Assembly: GCF_900231165.1 (NCBI RefSeq)
Contig: NZ_LT960614.1
Span: 1,362,550-1,426,549, forward strand
Reading direction: 5' to 3'
Origin: Hartmannibacter diazotrophicus
Lineage (GTDB): Bacteria; Pseudomonadota; Alphaproteobacteria; Rhizobiales; Pleomorphomonadaceae
Length of the DNA stretch: 64,000 nt
The notes beneath the pieces are model-generated. The model had not been told where the DNA came from. It ran no database searches and was given only the letters and a program-made list of their open reading frames with translations. Of the stretch, positions 37,741 to 46,677 are shown one piece after another (the stretch's first letter is position 1; every line of letters begins with the position of its first letter). The translations under genes and the position numbers were made by a program.

Positions 37741-38093
37741 CGTGTCCCGGACTTCCTTCTGCGTCAGGCAACCCAGCATTGGGCGGCAGGAGAGAGCGGA
37801 CCAGTGCCCGGTCTCATGTCGGCGGCATGCATGTTCAAGGCCAGATAGATGGCCGATAGGTGAGTATCTCAAGCGTCAAGGTCAGGAAGATTTAACCCAA
37901 TCAAGTTGCAGAAAGTTGAATTTTCAAAACGAATCGACAACGATCGGCTGCGAGAATGCGTTGCTCGTGGCAATCCGTGCTCACAGTCCCTTTGAAACGC
38001 CCCCCTTTGAACGGACCTCTGCTCGCCGGCAGACGACGGTCGATCTGCCGCAAAAGCAATCAGCAACCGGAGCGAGAAGTCATAGCCGATGCG
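37741..38093. other. Divergent intergenic region, sthA / diguanylate cyclase
   Basis: 353 bp. TTGAA-TT-TTCAA lies at 37916-37927 in an AT-rich stretch and may mark a promoter zone. No gene is supported. Confidence 0.35.
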
Positions 38094-38930
38094 ATGACGT
38101 TGGAAAAGACGCATGGCGCGGGCTGGCTCTATGGCTGGACCGCTGGGCTTGCGGTCCTTTCCGTCATCTCCTCCATGTGCATAACGCTGGCGATCGAGGT
38201 GATTTTTCTCCTGCCGATCTATCCGACGATGGACCTGTGGACGGGGGTCTTGATCGGCGGCGCCGTTCCCGCGCTGCTTGCCACTCCGATGATCTTCGCT
38301 CTGCTCCGGCTGCTCCAGAAGTTGCGCCATTTGAATGTCCGGATGCGCCAGATCGCGATGACCGACGACCTCACCGGACTGTTGAATCGTCGCGCCTTCA
38401 TGGATCGCGCGGGCGATAAAAACGGCCGCATCGCCGAGGGCGTCGGGTTGCTCCTCATCGATGTCGATCGGTTCAAGCTCATCAACGACACGTTCGGCCA
38501 CGCGAGCGGCGACATGGTGCTGGTGCGAACCGCTGAAACGATCCGGGAATGGGCGGGCGAAGGCAGTCTGGTGGCGCGCCTTGGGGGCGAGGAATTCGTC
38601 GTGCTCTGTTCGTCCGTCGAGGCGGGGGACACGCTCGCAATCGCCGAGCGCATCCGCCAGGAGGTTGAAAGCGGGCGAATGCTCTTTGCCGACCATATCG
38701 ATGTGGAGACCATCAACATCGGCGTTGCCTGCGCGAGGCAGGGGGAGACGGTGAACTCGCTCCTCATCCGTGCCGACAATGCGCTTTACGCCGCGAAGGC
38801 GGCCGGCCGCAACCGCGTGGTCCCGTGCAAGGAGGCTCCACCTGTCCTCAACCCGGCGGAGGCGAGCATGCCCCGGCCGCCGGCAGGGCAATCCGAGCCC
38901 TCGGGCTGCGAAAGCCAGCTGGCAGGTTGA
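38094..38930 (+). CDS. Membrane GGDEF diguanylate cyclase
   Basis: 278 residues from ATG 38094; a longer in-frame start exists 46 codons upstream, but its extra sequence looks non-coding. Two membrane helices (about 15-35 and 45-70) are followed by a GGDEF domain: MTDDLTGLLNRRAF, LLLIDVDRFKLINDTFGH and RLGGEEFVVL, with an intact GGEEF active site. The residues ahead of it do not form the RxxD inhibitory site. It should make c-di-GMP. No sensor domain beyond the membrane part. Confidence 0.88.
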   Translation: MTLEKTHGAGWLYGWTAGLAVLSVISSMCITLAIEVIFLLPIYPTMDLWTGVLIGGAVPALLATPMIFALLRLLQKLRHLNVRMRQIAMTDDLTGLLNRRAFMDRAGDKNGRIAEGVGLLLIDVDRFKLINDTFGHASGDMVLVRTAETIREWAGEGSLVARLGGEEFVVLCSSVEAGDTLAIAERIRQEVESGRMLFADHIDVETINIGVACARQGETVNSLLIRADNALYAAKAAGRNRVVPCKEAPPVLNPAEASMPRPPAGQSEPSGCESQLAG

Positions 38931-38949
38931 AGGCGCTTTCTCCGCGAGC

Positions 38950-41115
38950 CTATTCGGCGGCCTGCAGATCCCCGTAGCCGAGCCGCGTGCTCAGATCCTG
39001 CACCAGCTTTCCCGCGGCGTCGGCGATCACCGTGCCGGGCGGGAAGATGGCGCTCGCGCCGGACTCGTAGAGCGCCGGATAGTCCTGCGGCGGGATGACG
39101 CCGCCGACGACGATCATGATGTCGCCGCGCCCTTCCGCTTCCAGCGCCGCCTTGAGGGCCGGAACGAGCGTCAGGTGACCAGCGGCGAGCGACGACACAC
39201 CGACGATATGGACGTCGTTTTCCATCGCCTGGCGGGCGGCTTCTTCCGGGGTCGCGAAGAGCGGCCCGATGTCGACGTCGAAGCCGAGGTCGGCAAAGGC
39301 CGAGGCGATCACCTTCTGGCCGCGGTCGTGCCCGTCCTGACCCATCTTGGCGACGAGAATGCGCGGGCGCCGGCCCTCATTCTCCTCGAAGGCGGAAACC
39401 AGCTTGTGAACGGCTGCGATCTTGTCGTCCATGCGTCCGGCCTCCCGCTTGTAGACACCCGAGATGGAGCGGATTTCCGCCTTGTGCCGGCCGAAGACCT
39501 TTTCCATCGCGATGGTGATCTCGCCGACGGTCGCCTTGGCGCGGGCGGCATCGATGGAAAGCGCCAGCAGGTTGCCGCTGCCAGCCGAGGCGGCATTGGT
39601 GAGGGCGTCGAGCGCGGCGGTGACGGAGGTCTCGTCGCGTTCGGCGCGCAGGCGCTTCAGCTTCTTGATCTGAGCCGCGCGCACCGCCGAGTTGTCGACC
39701 TTGAGGACGTCGATCTCGGTCTCGCTGGAAACGCGATACTTGTTGACGCCGATGACCGGCTGTTCGCCGCTGTCGATGCGCGCCTGCGTCTTGGCGGCGG
39801 CTTCCTCGATCCGGAGCTTCGGGATGCCGGCCTCGATGGCCTTGGCCATACCGCCGAGCGCCTCGACCTCTGCGATATGGGCAAGCGCCTTTTCGGCGAG
39901 ATCGGCGGTCAGTCGCTCCACGTAATAGGAGCCGCCCCAGGGGTCGATCATCTTGGTCGTGCCGCTTTCCTCGGCAAGCACGATCTGCGTGTTGCGGGCA
40001 ATACGGGCGGTGAAGTCGGTGGGGAGTGCCAGCGCCTCGTCGAGGCCGTTGGTGTGCAGCGACTGGGTATGGCCCTGCGTTGCCGCCATCGCCTCGATCG
40101 CCGTGCGCACGACGTTGTTGTAGGGGTCCTGCGCGGTCAGCGACCAGCCCGACGTCTGCGAATGGGTGCGCAGCGACAGCGAGCGCGGGTCCTTCGGATC
40201 GAACTCCTTCTTCATGAGGTTCGCCCAGAGCAGGCGCGCGGCGCGCAGCTTGGCGACCTCCATGAAGAAATTGGTGCCGATCGCCCAGAAGAAGGACAGG
40301 CGCGGCGCGAAACGGTCGACCGGAAGGCCAGCCGCCATGCCCGTGCGCACATATTCAATGCCGTCGGCCAGCGTATAGGCAAGCTCCAGGTCCGCCGTCG
40401 CGCCTGCTTCCTGCATGTGGTAGCCGGAAATCGAGATGGAGTTGAACTTCGGCATCTTCTCCGACGTGTAGGCGAAGATGTCCGAGATGATCCGCATCGA
40501 GGGGGCGGGCGGATAGATGTAGGTGTTGCGGACCATGAACTCCTTCAGGATGTCGTTCTGGATCGTTCCTGAAAGCTTGTCCGGAGTAACGCCCTGTTCT
40601 TCGGCCGCGACGACGAAAAGCGCGAGCACGGGCAGCACCGCGCCGTTCATTGTCATCGACACGCTCATCTGGTCGAGCGGGATATGGTCGAACAGCGTGC
40701 GCATGTCGTAGATCGAATCGATCGCGACACCCGCCATGCCGACGTCGCCGGGAACGCGCGGATGGTCGCTGTCATAGCCGCGGTGGGTGGCAAGGTCGAA
40801 GGCGACGGAAAGGCCCTTCTGGCCCTGGTCCAGATTGCGCCGGTAGAAGGCGTTGGAATCCTCGGCGGTCGAAAAGCCCGCATACTGCCGGATCGTCCAC
40901 GGGCTGCCGACATACATCGTCGGATAGGGGCCGCGCAGATAGGGCGGCAGGCCCGGCCATGTGTCGAGATGGGCAAGGCCCTGAAGGTCGCCAGCCGAAA
41001 AGACCGGATCGACGGCAATCCCTTCCGGCGTGACCCAGGGGGCGATGCCTTCGGCGGTGGCTGCGGGCGCGACCTTGCGGTAGGCGACATCGGCGAAGGA
41101 AGGAAGTCTCGTCAT
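38950..41115 (-). CDS. mutB: Methylmalonyl-CoA mutase, large (alpha) subunit
   Basis: 721 residues. N-terminal TIM barrel ([32 protein letters not shown]-type block, here read as [18 protein letters not shown]), [28 protein letters not shown], and a C-terminal B12-binding domain with D594-x-H596-x-x-G599 (DGHDRG), whose His is the lower cobalt ligand. It interconverts methylmalonyl-CoA and succinyl-CoA with adenosylcobalamin, the last step of propionyl-CoA use. ATGA overlap with the small subunit gene; the two form a heterodimer. Confidence 0.96.
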   Translation of the reverse strand: MTRLPSFADVAYRKVAPAATAEGIAPWVTPEGIAVDPVFSAGDLQGLAHLDTWPGLPPYLRGPYPTMYVGSPWTIRQYAGFSTAEDSNAFYRRNLDQGQKGLSVAFDLATHRGYDSDHPRVPGDVGMAGVAIDSIYDMRTLFDHIPLDQMSVSMTMNGAVLPVLALFVVAAEEQGVTPDKLSGTIQNDILKEFMVRNTYIYPPAPSMRIISDIFAYTSEKMPKFNSISISGYHMQEAGATADLELAYTLADGIEYVRTGMAAGLPVDRFAPRLSFFWAIGTNFFMEVAKLRAARLLWANLMKKEFDPKDPRSLSLRTHSQTSGWSLTAQDPYNNVVRTAIEAMAATQGHTQSLHTNGLDEALALPTDFTARIARNTQIVLAEESGTTKMIDPWGGSYYVERLTADLAEKALAHIAEVEALGGMAKAIEAGIPKLRIEEAAAKTQARIDSGEQPVIGVNKYRVSSETEIDVLKVDNSAVRAAQIKKLKRLRAERDETSVTAALDALTNAASAGSGNLLALSIDAARAKATVGEITIAMEKVFGRHKAEIRSISGVYKREAGRMDDKIAAVHKLVSAFEENEGRRPRILVAKMGQDGHDRGQKVIASAFADLGFDVDIGPLFATPEEAARQAMENDVHIVGVSSLAAGHLTLVPALKAALEAEGRGDIMIVVGGVIPPQDYPALYESGASAIFPPGTVIADAAGKLVQDLSTRLGYGDLQAAE

Positions 41116-42968
41116 CCGTTCAGCCCTCCCTTGGGGGCAGGCAGCGCGACACCGAGGCCGGCAAGGACGTCGGTCAGAAGCGCGATCATGTCGAGCCCTT
41201 CATGGGCAAAGACGTCGACGCCGGCTTGTCTCAGGCCGTCTTCCAGGTCGCCGGGCCGGCCAGCGAGGAGAACGCGCGTTGCGCCGGCAGTCTTCAGGGC
41301 GCTGGCAGCCTCCGCCCCAAGTGTCTCATAGGTGGCGTCGTTGGAACAGAGACAGGCGATGCTGGCGCCGCTCGCCTTGAAGGCCGCGACGAGCGAGGCG
41401 GCATCCTTATGCCCACGATCGCTGATCGCCTCGATGCCGCCGGCTTCGAATAGGTTCTTGGCCCAGGTGGCCCGGACGGTGAAAGCCGCGACGGGACCGA
41501 GATTGGCGAGGAAAATCTTCGGCCGCGCGCCGTTGGCGTGAAGCACGGCATCCGAGGCGTCCCGGAAGGCTTCCCACGGTTCGGCGATCCGATAGGGCTG
41601 GACGGGTCCGGCCCCGGCGGGAGCCTCGGGCAGCGGGGCAGCGACAGCCGCATCGCGCTCGCTGAGCAGCGGATAGGTGCTGGTGCCGGTGATCGGCTTG
41701 CGGCGGCGGGCGACCGCTTTGCGCGACGCCTCCGCCATCTCGGCGATTCGCGACGCGATGCCGCCTTGGGCAAGGCTGCGGGCCAGGCCTCCCTCGCGCT
41801 CGATCTGGCGGAATTCATCCCACGCCCGTTCGGCGATCTCGTCGGTCAGCGTCTCGACGCCGCCGCTGCCGGCGGTCGGATCGGCGACGCGGTGGAGGTT
41901 GGATTCTTCCAGAAGGACGTTCTGGACGTTGCGCGACAGGCGCCGGGCATCGGCATCCGGCAGGCCGAGGACGGCCGTGTGCGGCCGCGTCAGGATGGCG
42001 TCCGCCCCGCCAATGGCCGCGCCGAAGGTGGCGATGGTCGAGCGCAGGATGTTCACCCAGGGGTCGCGCTTCGTCATCATTCGCTCTGCCGCATCGGCCA
42101 GAACGAAGGCGGGCTTCGCGGCAAAGCCGCAGGTCTCTGCGAAGAGCGCATGAAGACGGCGGAAGGCCCGAAGGCGGGCGATCGTCAGGAACTGGTTCTG
42201 GTCGGCGACGAGACGGAACTCGATCCGCGACAGAAGCCCTTCAAGGTCCTCCTGTCCGGCTGCGTCCGCGAGCCGGAGATACTCTGCCGCTGTTGCCAGT
42301 GCGATCGCGATCTGCTGCGCTGACGAGGCCCCGGCGCCGTGCCAGCCCTGACCGCGCGCGGCAAGCCAGGTTCCGGCAAGGCCTATGTCCTTGCCGAGCC
42401 CGATGGCGGCAGTCACCGTCTTTCCGGCATCGTCGGCTGTGCCGGTACGGCCGGGCTCGAAGGGATCGACGCCGAGATGCAGCGTTCCGCCCCCGGCCGT
42501 AGCCAGATGGCGGGCGACGGTTTCCACCTGACCGGACGCGAAGGTCTCCGGCGAAAGATGGATCGAAACGAGGTCGGTGTAGACGCCGTCGAAGAGGCGA
42601 CCGAGGTCTGAAATCGGTCCGGCGAACGCCAGGTCGATGCCGCCGACACCGCCGGACAGCTCTTCCAGCAGGGCGGCGTTCGCTTCAGCCGCATCGGTGA
42701 CGAGAAGAGGCTGCACGATCTGCCAGGGCAGGCCGGCCGGCCGCATGGCGAGGGCCTTGGCATCGATGCGCCTTGGAGCGAGGGGCGGAACCGTGATGCC
42801 CTCGGCCGTGCGCGCCGTGATCTTGTCGAGGGAGCGGCCCTTGAGGGACTTCTCGACCGCCGCCTGCCAGTCGTCCTGCCCGAAAGTGGGCAGCGTGCCG
42901 CTCAGCAGTTCGGCAAGGCGTTCGCCGTCCGAGCCATTTTCTGTTGTTGTCGACGAGCGTCCGGTCAT
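41112..42968 (-). CDS. mutA: Methylmalonyl-CoA mutase, small (beta) subunit
   Basis: 618 residues from ATG 42968 (MTGRSST); a TTG 15 bp upstream is an alternative. The mutase fold is recognisable in [21 protein letters not shown], the family's typical start, and in the TIM barrel part, but the C-terminal cobalamin domain has no D-x-H-x-x-G motif, as is normal for the non-catalytic subunit. Its stop overlaps the large subunit ATG, so the heterodimer is made in a coupled way. Confidence 0.92.
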   Translation of the reverse strand: MTGRSSTTTENGSDGERLAELLSGTLPTFGQDDWQAAVEKSLKGRSLDKITARTAEGITVPPLAPRRIDAKALAMRPAGLPWQIVQPLLVTDAAEANAALLEELSGGVGGIDLAFAGPISDLGRLFDGVYTDLVSIHLSPETFASGQVETVARHLATAGGGTLHLGVDPFEPGRTGTADDAGKTVTAAIGLGKDIGLAGTWLAARGQGWHGAGASSAQQIAIALATAAEYLRLADAAGQEDLEGLLSRIEFRLVADQNQFLTIARLRAFRRLHALFAETCGFAAKPAFVLADAAERMMTKRDPWVNILRSTIATFGAAIGGADAILTRPHTAVLGLPDADARRLSRNVQNVLLEESNLHRVADPTAGSGGVETLTDEIAERAWDEFRQIEREGGLARSLAQGGIASRIAEMAEASRKAVARRRKPITGTSTYPLLSERDAAVAAPLPEAPAGAGPVQPYRIAEPWEAFRDASDAVLHANGARPKIFLANLGPVAAFTVRATWAKNLFEAGGIEAISDRGHKDAASLVAAFKASGASIACLCSNDATYETLGAEAASALKTAGATRVLLAGRPGDLEDGLRQAGVDVFAHEGLDMIALLTDVLAGLGVALPAPKGGLNG

Positions 42969-43141
42969 GTCCTCAAAGCCCAAAGCATCCGCAAGAAGGG
43001 CAGGCCAACCGCCGTACTGGTGCGGCCGGCGATGGCCTCTGGTCGGGGCAAGGAACCCCAGCCGTCATCTTACGGCAAGACGACGGCTGGTCGCATCACC
43101 CAAAAGGAGGACAGTGTTGTGGAGGCTTGTCGCTGAAGGAC

Positions 43142-43552
43142 TCAGTAGGTGAGAATCACATCCATGGTCTTCGCCTGCTCGACCCAGGCCTCCACGAGCT
43201 TTCCGCTGGGAAGCTGGCGGACAAGTTTGCGCTCCGCATTGACCTCGACCATCTTGGCCGTGAGGTTCTCGGCATTGCGGTGGCGCAATTCTTTCACGGT
43301 ATCGACGCCAGCAGCTTCAAGAAGCTCGGAATACTCCTCGCCGACACCCTTGACGCGCATCAGGTCGGCCATATTGGCCCATTTCAGGATTTGCCCCTCG
43401 TCAAGGCCGGACGCTTCGGCGAGTTCCTTGCGCCCCTTCGGGTCCTTGGCCCGGTCGAGCAACTTGCCCGTGGTGGCCACGCCCACCGATGCAAGAACCG
43501 CCGAATATTTCGGTCCGATTCCCTCGATCTTGCTGATTGGATAGGACGCCAT
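43142..43552 (-). CDS. DUF4332 helix-hairpin-helix protein
   Basis: 136 residues from ATG 43552, behind GGGGGAG. Two helix-hairpin-helix repeats: ISKIEGIGPKYSAVLASVGV and MRVKGVGEEYSELLEAAGV, with KELAEASGLDEGQILKWANMADL between them. DUF4332 proteins resemble the DNA-binding HhH domains of polymerases and ligases; nucleic acid binding is inferred only. Not linked to the mutase genes. Confidence 0.85.
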   Translation of the reverse strand: MASYPISKIEGIGPKYSAVLASVGVATTGKLLDRAKDPKGRKELAEASGLDEGQILKWANMADLMRVKGVGEEYSELLEAAGVDTVKELRHRNAENLTAKMVEVNAERKLVRQLPSGKLVEAWVEQAKTMDVILTY

Positions 43553-44018
43553 CGCTTCTCCCCCCGCTTGCTCTTGCCGCACGGCAACAATGGAGCCTTC
43601 AGAAGCGATGCGGACCGAGACCGTCCGGGCTGCTTCCTGGCCCTTCATTGTCGAAAGCTGCCGATCCGGCAACCCGATGAAAAGTTGTGCCTGTTTTTAA
43701 CGATTATGCAAGAAAAAGAACGTGCTCGGTGATCTCGACCCGAGGAGAGGCGGGCAAGTGGAATGGCTCTGGCAAGACCCTTCCGCAGCGGTCTCCATAG
43801 GTCCCGGCGATGCTGAATGCCTGGGATGGGCGTTGGGCAAGTGAAATGTGCCGCGTATCGCCGCGCGCCGGGTCTGGAGGCATCAGGCGATTGGCAATGC
43901 CGGCAAGGACCGGCTCCCGATTGGGGAGGGGCTGAACGAATCGGCCGGGAAGGACGTCAAATGTCCGCAAACGAATCGGTGGCACTCACGGCCGATGCCG
44001 GTTGTCCGGAAAGAGCGC
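43553..44018. other. Intergenic region before the peptide cluster
   Basis: 466 bp with no gene supported on either strand. It carries the promoter side of the DUF4332 gene and ends in the terminator of the first small peptide gene. Confidence 0.4.
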
Positions 44019-44046
44019 AAAAAAAAGACGGTCAGTTTCCCGACCG
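44019..44046 (-). terminator. Intrinsic terminator of peptide gene 1
   Basis: Read on the minus strand: CGGTC (44046-44042), 8-nt loop, GACCG (44033-44029), then TC and a run of eight T. Short stem but long T-tract, 28 bp after the stop. Confidence 0.75.
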
Positions 44047-44073
44047 CCGCATTCTCGCAACTTCTGTTGTCGC

Positions 44074-44292
44074 TCAGCGCTGGCTCTTGCGCCGTGCCAT
44101 GAGGAACAGGCCACCGGCGATCGGCAGGCCAAGGGCCGCGACCGGAAGCGGAACACCGTTCGGGTCGCCCAGGGCCTCGCAGACGAAGAGCTGCAGGTTG
44201 CCCTGGCACAGGAACTGGCCTTCAGCAAAAGCAGGCATGGCGCTCAAAGTAACCAGCGCAGCCGCAGCCGCGCCCAAATAAAATTTTTTCAT
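44074..44292 (-). CDS. Small exported peptide 1 with PEP-CTERM-like tail
   Basis: 72 residues, ATG at 44290-44292 with AGGAGG 5 nt upstream. A 23-residue Sec signal ends at AFA. The mature part is 49 residues: EGQFLC, then C29-x8-C38, a DPNG turn, and the tail VPLPVAALGLPIAGGLFLMA followed by RRKSQR. The cysteine spacing, NG, PLP, AALGLP and GLF positions are shared with the two other genes of this cluster. The tail has the three parts of a CTERM sorting signal (short motif, hydrophobic helix, basic end) and resembles VPLPA-CTERM, but that assignment is not proven. Function unknown. Its own terminator follows at once. Confidence 0.85.
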   Translation of the reverse strand: MKKFYLGAAAAALVTLSAMPAFAEGQFLCQGNLQLFVCEALGDPNGVPLPVAALGLPIAGGLFLMARRKSQR

Positions 44293-44293
44293 A

Positions 44294-44313
44294 TGAACCT
44301 CCTGGAACTCTGG
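44294..44313 (-). promoter_or_regulatory. Conserved leader of peptide gene 1
   Basis: This 20-nt stretch, read on the minus strand as CCAGAGTTCCAGGAGGTTCA, is identical to 45436-45455 in front of peptide gene 2. It includes the ribosome binding site and may be a shared mRNA leader element. Confidence 0.7.
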
Positions 44314-44340
44314 TTGATAGGTCCCCCCTATCCGCCCGAT

Positions 44341-44358
44341 AAGATTAATATCAATCTT
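44341..44358. promoter_or_regulatory. AT-rich inverted repeat upstream of peptide gene 1
   Basis: AAGATT (44341-44346), AATATC, AATCTT (44353-44358). It includes ATTAATATCAAT (44344-44355), nearly the same as ATTAATAACAAT in front of gene 2, at a similar distance (about 50 bp) from the start codon. Candidate promoter or operator. Confidence 0.5.
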
Positions 44359-45180
44359 CTTGCTGCCGTGCAACGTGCTTTTCGAAACCTTAAGTCAAAC
44401 GCGAAAATTGAGAAGGATCGACAAGGCCCAAAGAAAATTAAACGGATAAATAGACGCCGGGTAGTCGTGCCGTATTAAGAATAAAAAGAGCGAATTGGTT
44501 CGTGGACGAGTCATAAATTGAGTAACATGGTTTCAAAAGTATAAACAAAAAATACAAAGCATGTTCAGTCGAGTCTTAAAGTTGCTTGTGATGTGTTTTC
44601 GGACATTCACGATCTCGATTGGATCGAGTGCACCTTAATTTTAACCATGCCAGTTGAACGTGGGGAGTCCGCAAAAGCCGGTAGTAATCTCAACCGGGGT
44701 AGCATGGCCGCGATTCATGCCTTCTGGCCTGATTTGCCAATGGATTGTGACCTGAATTCAACAACTCTCGTAAACAATTTCCGGCCAGGCATAGTCTAGT
44801 GATGCCTTGGGAAACAATTCTAAGTTTATCAATTCAGAAATACATCTGATGGGTGTGTATCTCGACCCCATATGCACTCGCAGTGGAATTCATGTGTCAT
44901 CGCGCTGGGAGAAGGGCGGTGCGGTCGGATGCAAGCCGATGGATGGCTGCCTCCGCAGGGAGCGCGCGCTCACGCTTGCGTGGAAACTCCTGAGCCGGAC
45001 CTGCGCGACCATGCGTCCGCAATGACGAGCCGGTGGGCGAAGGCCGACGGGACTTCCTGGCTGAATGGGCCTACTGGCCGATGCGGGCAGGCGACGCCCC
45101 TTGCAAGCTCAGCGTTCGCTGCGGCATCTGCTGCCGTCGTGACTGCAGCCGAGATGTGGGCTGCTTCAAGGGCGTGAAGC
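44359..45180. other. Long low-coding spacer between peptide genes 1 and 2
   Basis: About 820 bp. The part up to 44880 is AT-rich and has no supported gene; the part from about 44890 to 45170 is GC-rich with several short open frames, none with a ribosome binding site or family match. It may be a decayed gene or an unrecognised RNA. Confidence 0.4.
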
Positions 45181-45208
45181 GAAGGCGGCCGGCGCGCCGA
45201 CCGCCTTC
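45181..45208. other. Strong hairpin after peptide gene 2
   Basis: GAAGGCGG (45181-45188) pairs with CCGCCTTC (45201-45208) and the stem extends inward to about 13 bp with one G-U pair. It lies just past the stop of peptide gene 2 but lacks a T-run on the minus strand; it may be a terminator or an mRNA-protecting hairpin. Confidence 0.6.
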
Positions 45209-45215
45209 GGAAAAC

Positions 45216-45434
45216 TCAGTGTGAGTGCCTACGCTTGGCATACAGGAAAAGGCCGGCCGCGAGCGGCAGACCGAGGGCTGCAATGGGCAGCGGAACACCA
45301 TTCGGCGGCGACACCTGCTTACAGACCAGAAGTGTCGGGCTGATTTCACAAAGATATGCGCCCTCGGCAAACGCCGGAAGGGCACTGAATGCAACCACCG
45401 CCGCGACCGCCGCGCTCAAAATGTATTTCTTCAA
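45216..45434 (-). CDS. Small exported peptide 2 with PEP-CTERM-like tail
   Basis: 72 residues. Start is TTG at 45432-45434, fixed by AGGAGG 5 nt upstream in the same leader as gene 1; there is no nearby ATG. 23-residue signal ending AFA. Mature: EGAYLC, C29-x8-C38, PPNG, then VPLPIAALGLPLAAGLFLYA and KRRHSH. It aligns with peptide 1 without gaps over its full length. Probably exported and anchored in the inner membrane by the tail, or processed there. Function unknown. Confidence 0.85.
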   Translation of the reverse strand: MKKYILSAAVAAVVAFSALPAFAEGAYLCEISPTLLVCKQVSPPNGVPLPIAALGLPLAAGLFLYAKRRHSH

Positions 45435-45435
45435 T

Positions 45436-45455
45436 TGAACCTCCTGGAACTCTGG
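45436..45455 (-). promoter_or_regulatory. Conserved leader of peptide gene 2
   Basis: Identical over 20 nt to 44294-44313 in front of peptide gene 1; contains the AGGAGG ribosome binding site. Confidence 0.7.
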
Positions 45456-45480
45456 CCACTAGTGTTCCTGTTCAGCAAGT

Positions 45481-45496
45481 AAATTAATAACAATTT
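45481..45496. promoter_or_regulatory. AT-rich inverted repeat upstream of peptide gene 2
   Basis: AAATT (45481-45485), AATAAC, AATTT (45492-45496), containing ATTAATAACAAT (45483-45494). It matches the element before peptide gene 1 in core sequence, arm architecture and distance from the start. Confidence 0.5.
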
Positions 45497-46084
45497 CGCC
45501 GGATGTGCGCAAGGAAAAATTATGAATTCAGGACAGCGGCAAGAAGAGGTCGGGTGAATAAAGCGCCAATATCTTAATCGTCGAACAAGTCTGAAATATA
45601 ACGAAAATTCGAAGTCCGTGAAATCACGGCTGCGCAAGTAGGCAACATCTCGAGGGGCTTGGAGAGCGGTCCAGACCAAAAGTGGAAAAATTCCCGTTCT
45701 ATTCTGGGAATCGGGCGCCAAACGATTGATCGATATTGAGTTGGATAATCCGGCGCGCGGGCATCTTCGGCGCAAATGGCCGCTCCTCGATGCGCCGGGG
45801 TCGAGAATGCTTCGCTGAGACTGGGCGAAGTCTCGCGGGCTCGAAAAACGGGGGGGGGCGATTCAGCCGGGAGGGTGGCCCGCAGTTCAGCGGCACCTGC
45901 CGGCACAAGGCTGCTGTGACAGCGGCTTGCCTGTGACGGTCATGGGAGACCGTGCCGATCGTCGAAGGGGCGGGGGGGGGGGGCAGTACCTCACGCCATC
46001 GGAAGGCTTATGCGGGGCTTCATGCGCTCGCGTTGCCCGGACTGGATAAAGGCGGCGAGAGCAACCGATTCGTCATGCAGAAAA
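45497..46084. other. Spacer between peptide genes 2 and 3, with G-tracts
   Basis: About 590 bp without a supported gene. It holds a run of 9 G (45850-45858) and a run of 12 G (45972-45983). Such runs are unusual here and are prone to slip; no reading frame with a known domain crosses them. Confidence 0.5.
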
Positions 46085-46112
46085 GAAGGCGGCCGGGAGG
46101 TCGGCCGCCTTC
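46085..46112 (-). terminator. Intrinsic terminator of peptide gene 3
   Basis: GAAGGCGGCCG (46085-46095) pairs with CGGCCGCCTTC (46102-46112); on the minus strand it is followed by TTTTCTG. Eleven perfect base pairs, 7 bp after the stop. Confidence 0.85.
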
Positions 46113-46119
46113 CAGAATC

Positions 46120-46335
46120 TTAGCGAGCCTGCTTGCGCTTGGCGTAGGCGAAGAGACCGGCCGCGATCGGCAGGCCGAGAGCGGCGATCGGGAGCGGAGC
46201 GCCGTTGCCCGGGAGCGCCTGGCAGATCTCGAGGTTGGGAGCGAGATCACAAATCTGCACACCATTCGCGAAGGCCGGAGCCACGCTAAACATTGCCACG
46301 GTGGCAATGGCGGCACCATACATGATTTTCTTCAA
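46120..46335 (-). CDS. Small exported peptide 3 with PEP-CTERM-like tail
   Basis: 71 residues. TTG start at 46333-46335 with AGGAG 6 nt upstream; an ATG four codons in (MYGAAIA) is less likely because it shortens the signal and is far from the ribosome binding site. 23-residue signal ending AFA. Mature: NGVQIC, C29-x8-C38, one residue shorter before NG, then APLPIAALGLPIAAGLFAYA and KRKQAR. The most divergent of the three in sequence and leader. Function unknown. Confidence 0.83.
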   Translation of the reverse strand: MKKIMYGAAIATVAMFSVAPAFANGVQICDLAPNLEICQALPGNGAPLPIAALGLPIAAGLFAYAKRKQAR

Positions 46336-46677
46336 GGCAAACTCCTCTGAACTTGAAATACAGGTCCACACAATCTTGTTACCAGAAAACCGCGGATTGG
46401 CAAAGTTGTAAACGAGTCAAAAATGGAATATCGGATTGAATTAAGCATACTTAAATTGCATTCAGATGAGAATGCAGCCAAAAAATGGCAATCTAAGTGC
46501 GATATATTGCAATTCATGTTACTTATAGTGCATTTAATCTGATTATTTATGGGTTTGCTTGATGTGCAAATGTTAACGCAAATTTTGTTATGATCAATAA
46601 TGATACGTCGCCGGAACTATTTCCCGCCGACTGTATTGGGCCTGTCTTGATGGTGGGATTCACTCGCGTGAGTTCGC
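46336..46677. other. AT-rich region upstream of peptide gene 3
   Basis: 342 bp, clearly lower GC than the window. TGCATTC (46457-46463), 6-nt spacer, GAATGCA (46470-46476) is a perfect inverted repeat 122 bp before the start and may be an operator. No gene is supported. Confidence 0.5.

Noticed and set aside
44593-45025. Short plus-strand frames between peptide genes 1 and 2
   Set aside because: No ribosome binding site, signal, repeat of the peptide pattern or domain; treated as non-coding.
44074-46335. Firm call of the three peptides as exosortase substrates
   Set aside because: The tail fits the general design, but the signature differs from known CTERM consensus after PLP and no exosortase gene is in the window, so only similarity is claimed.
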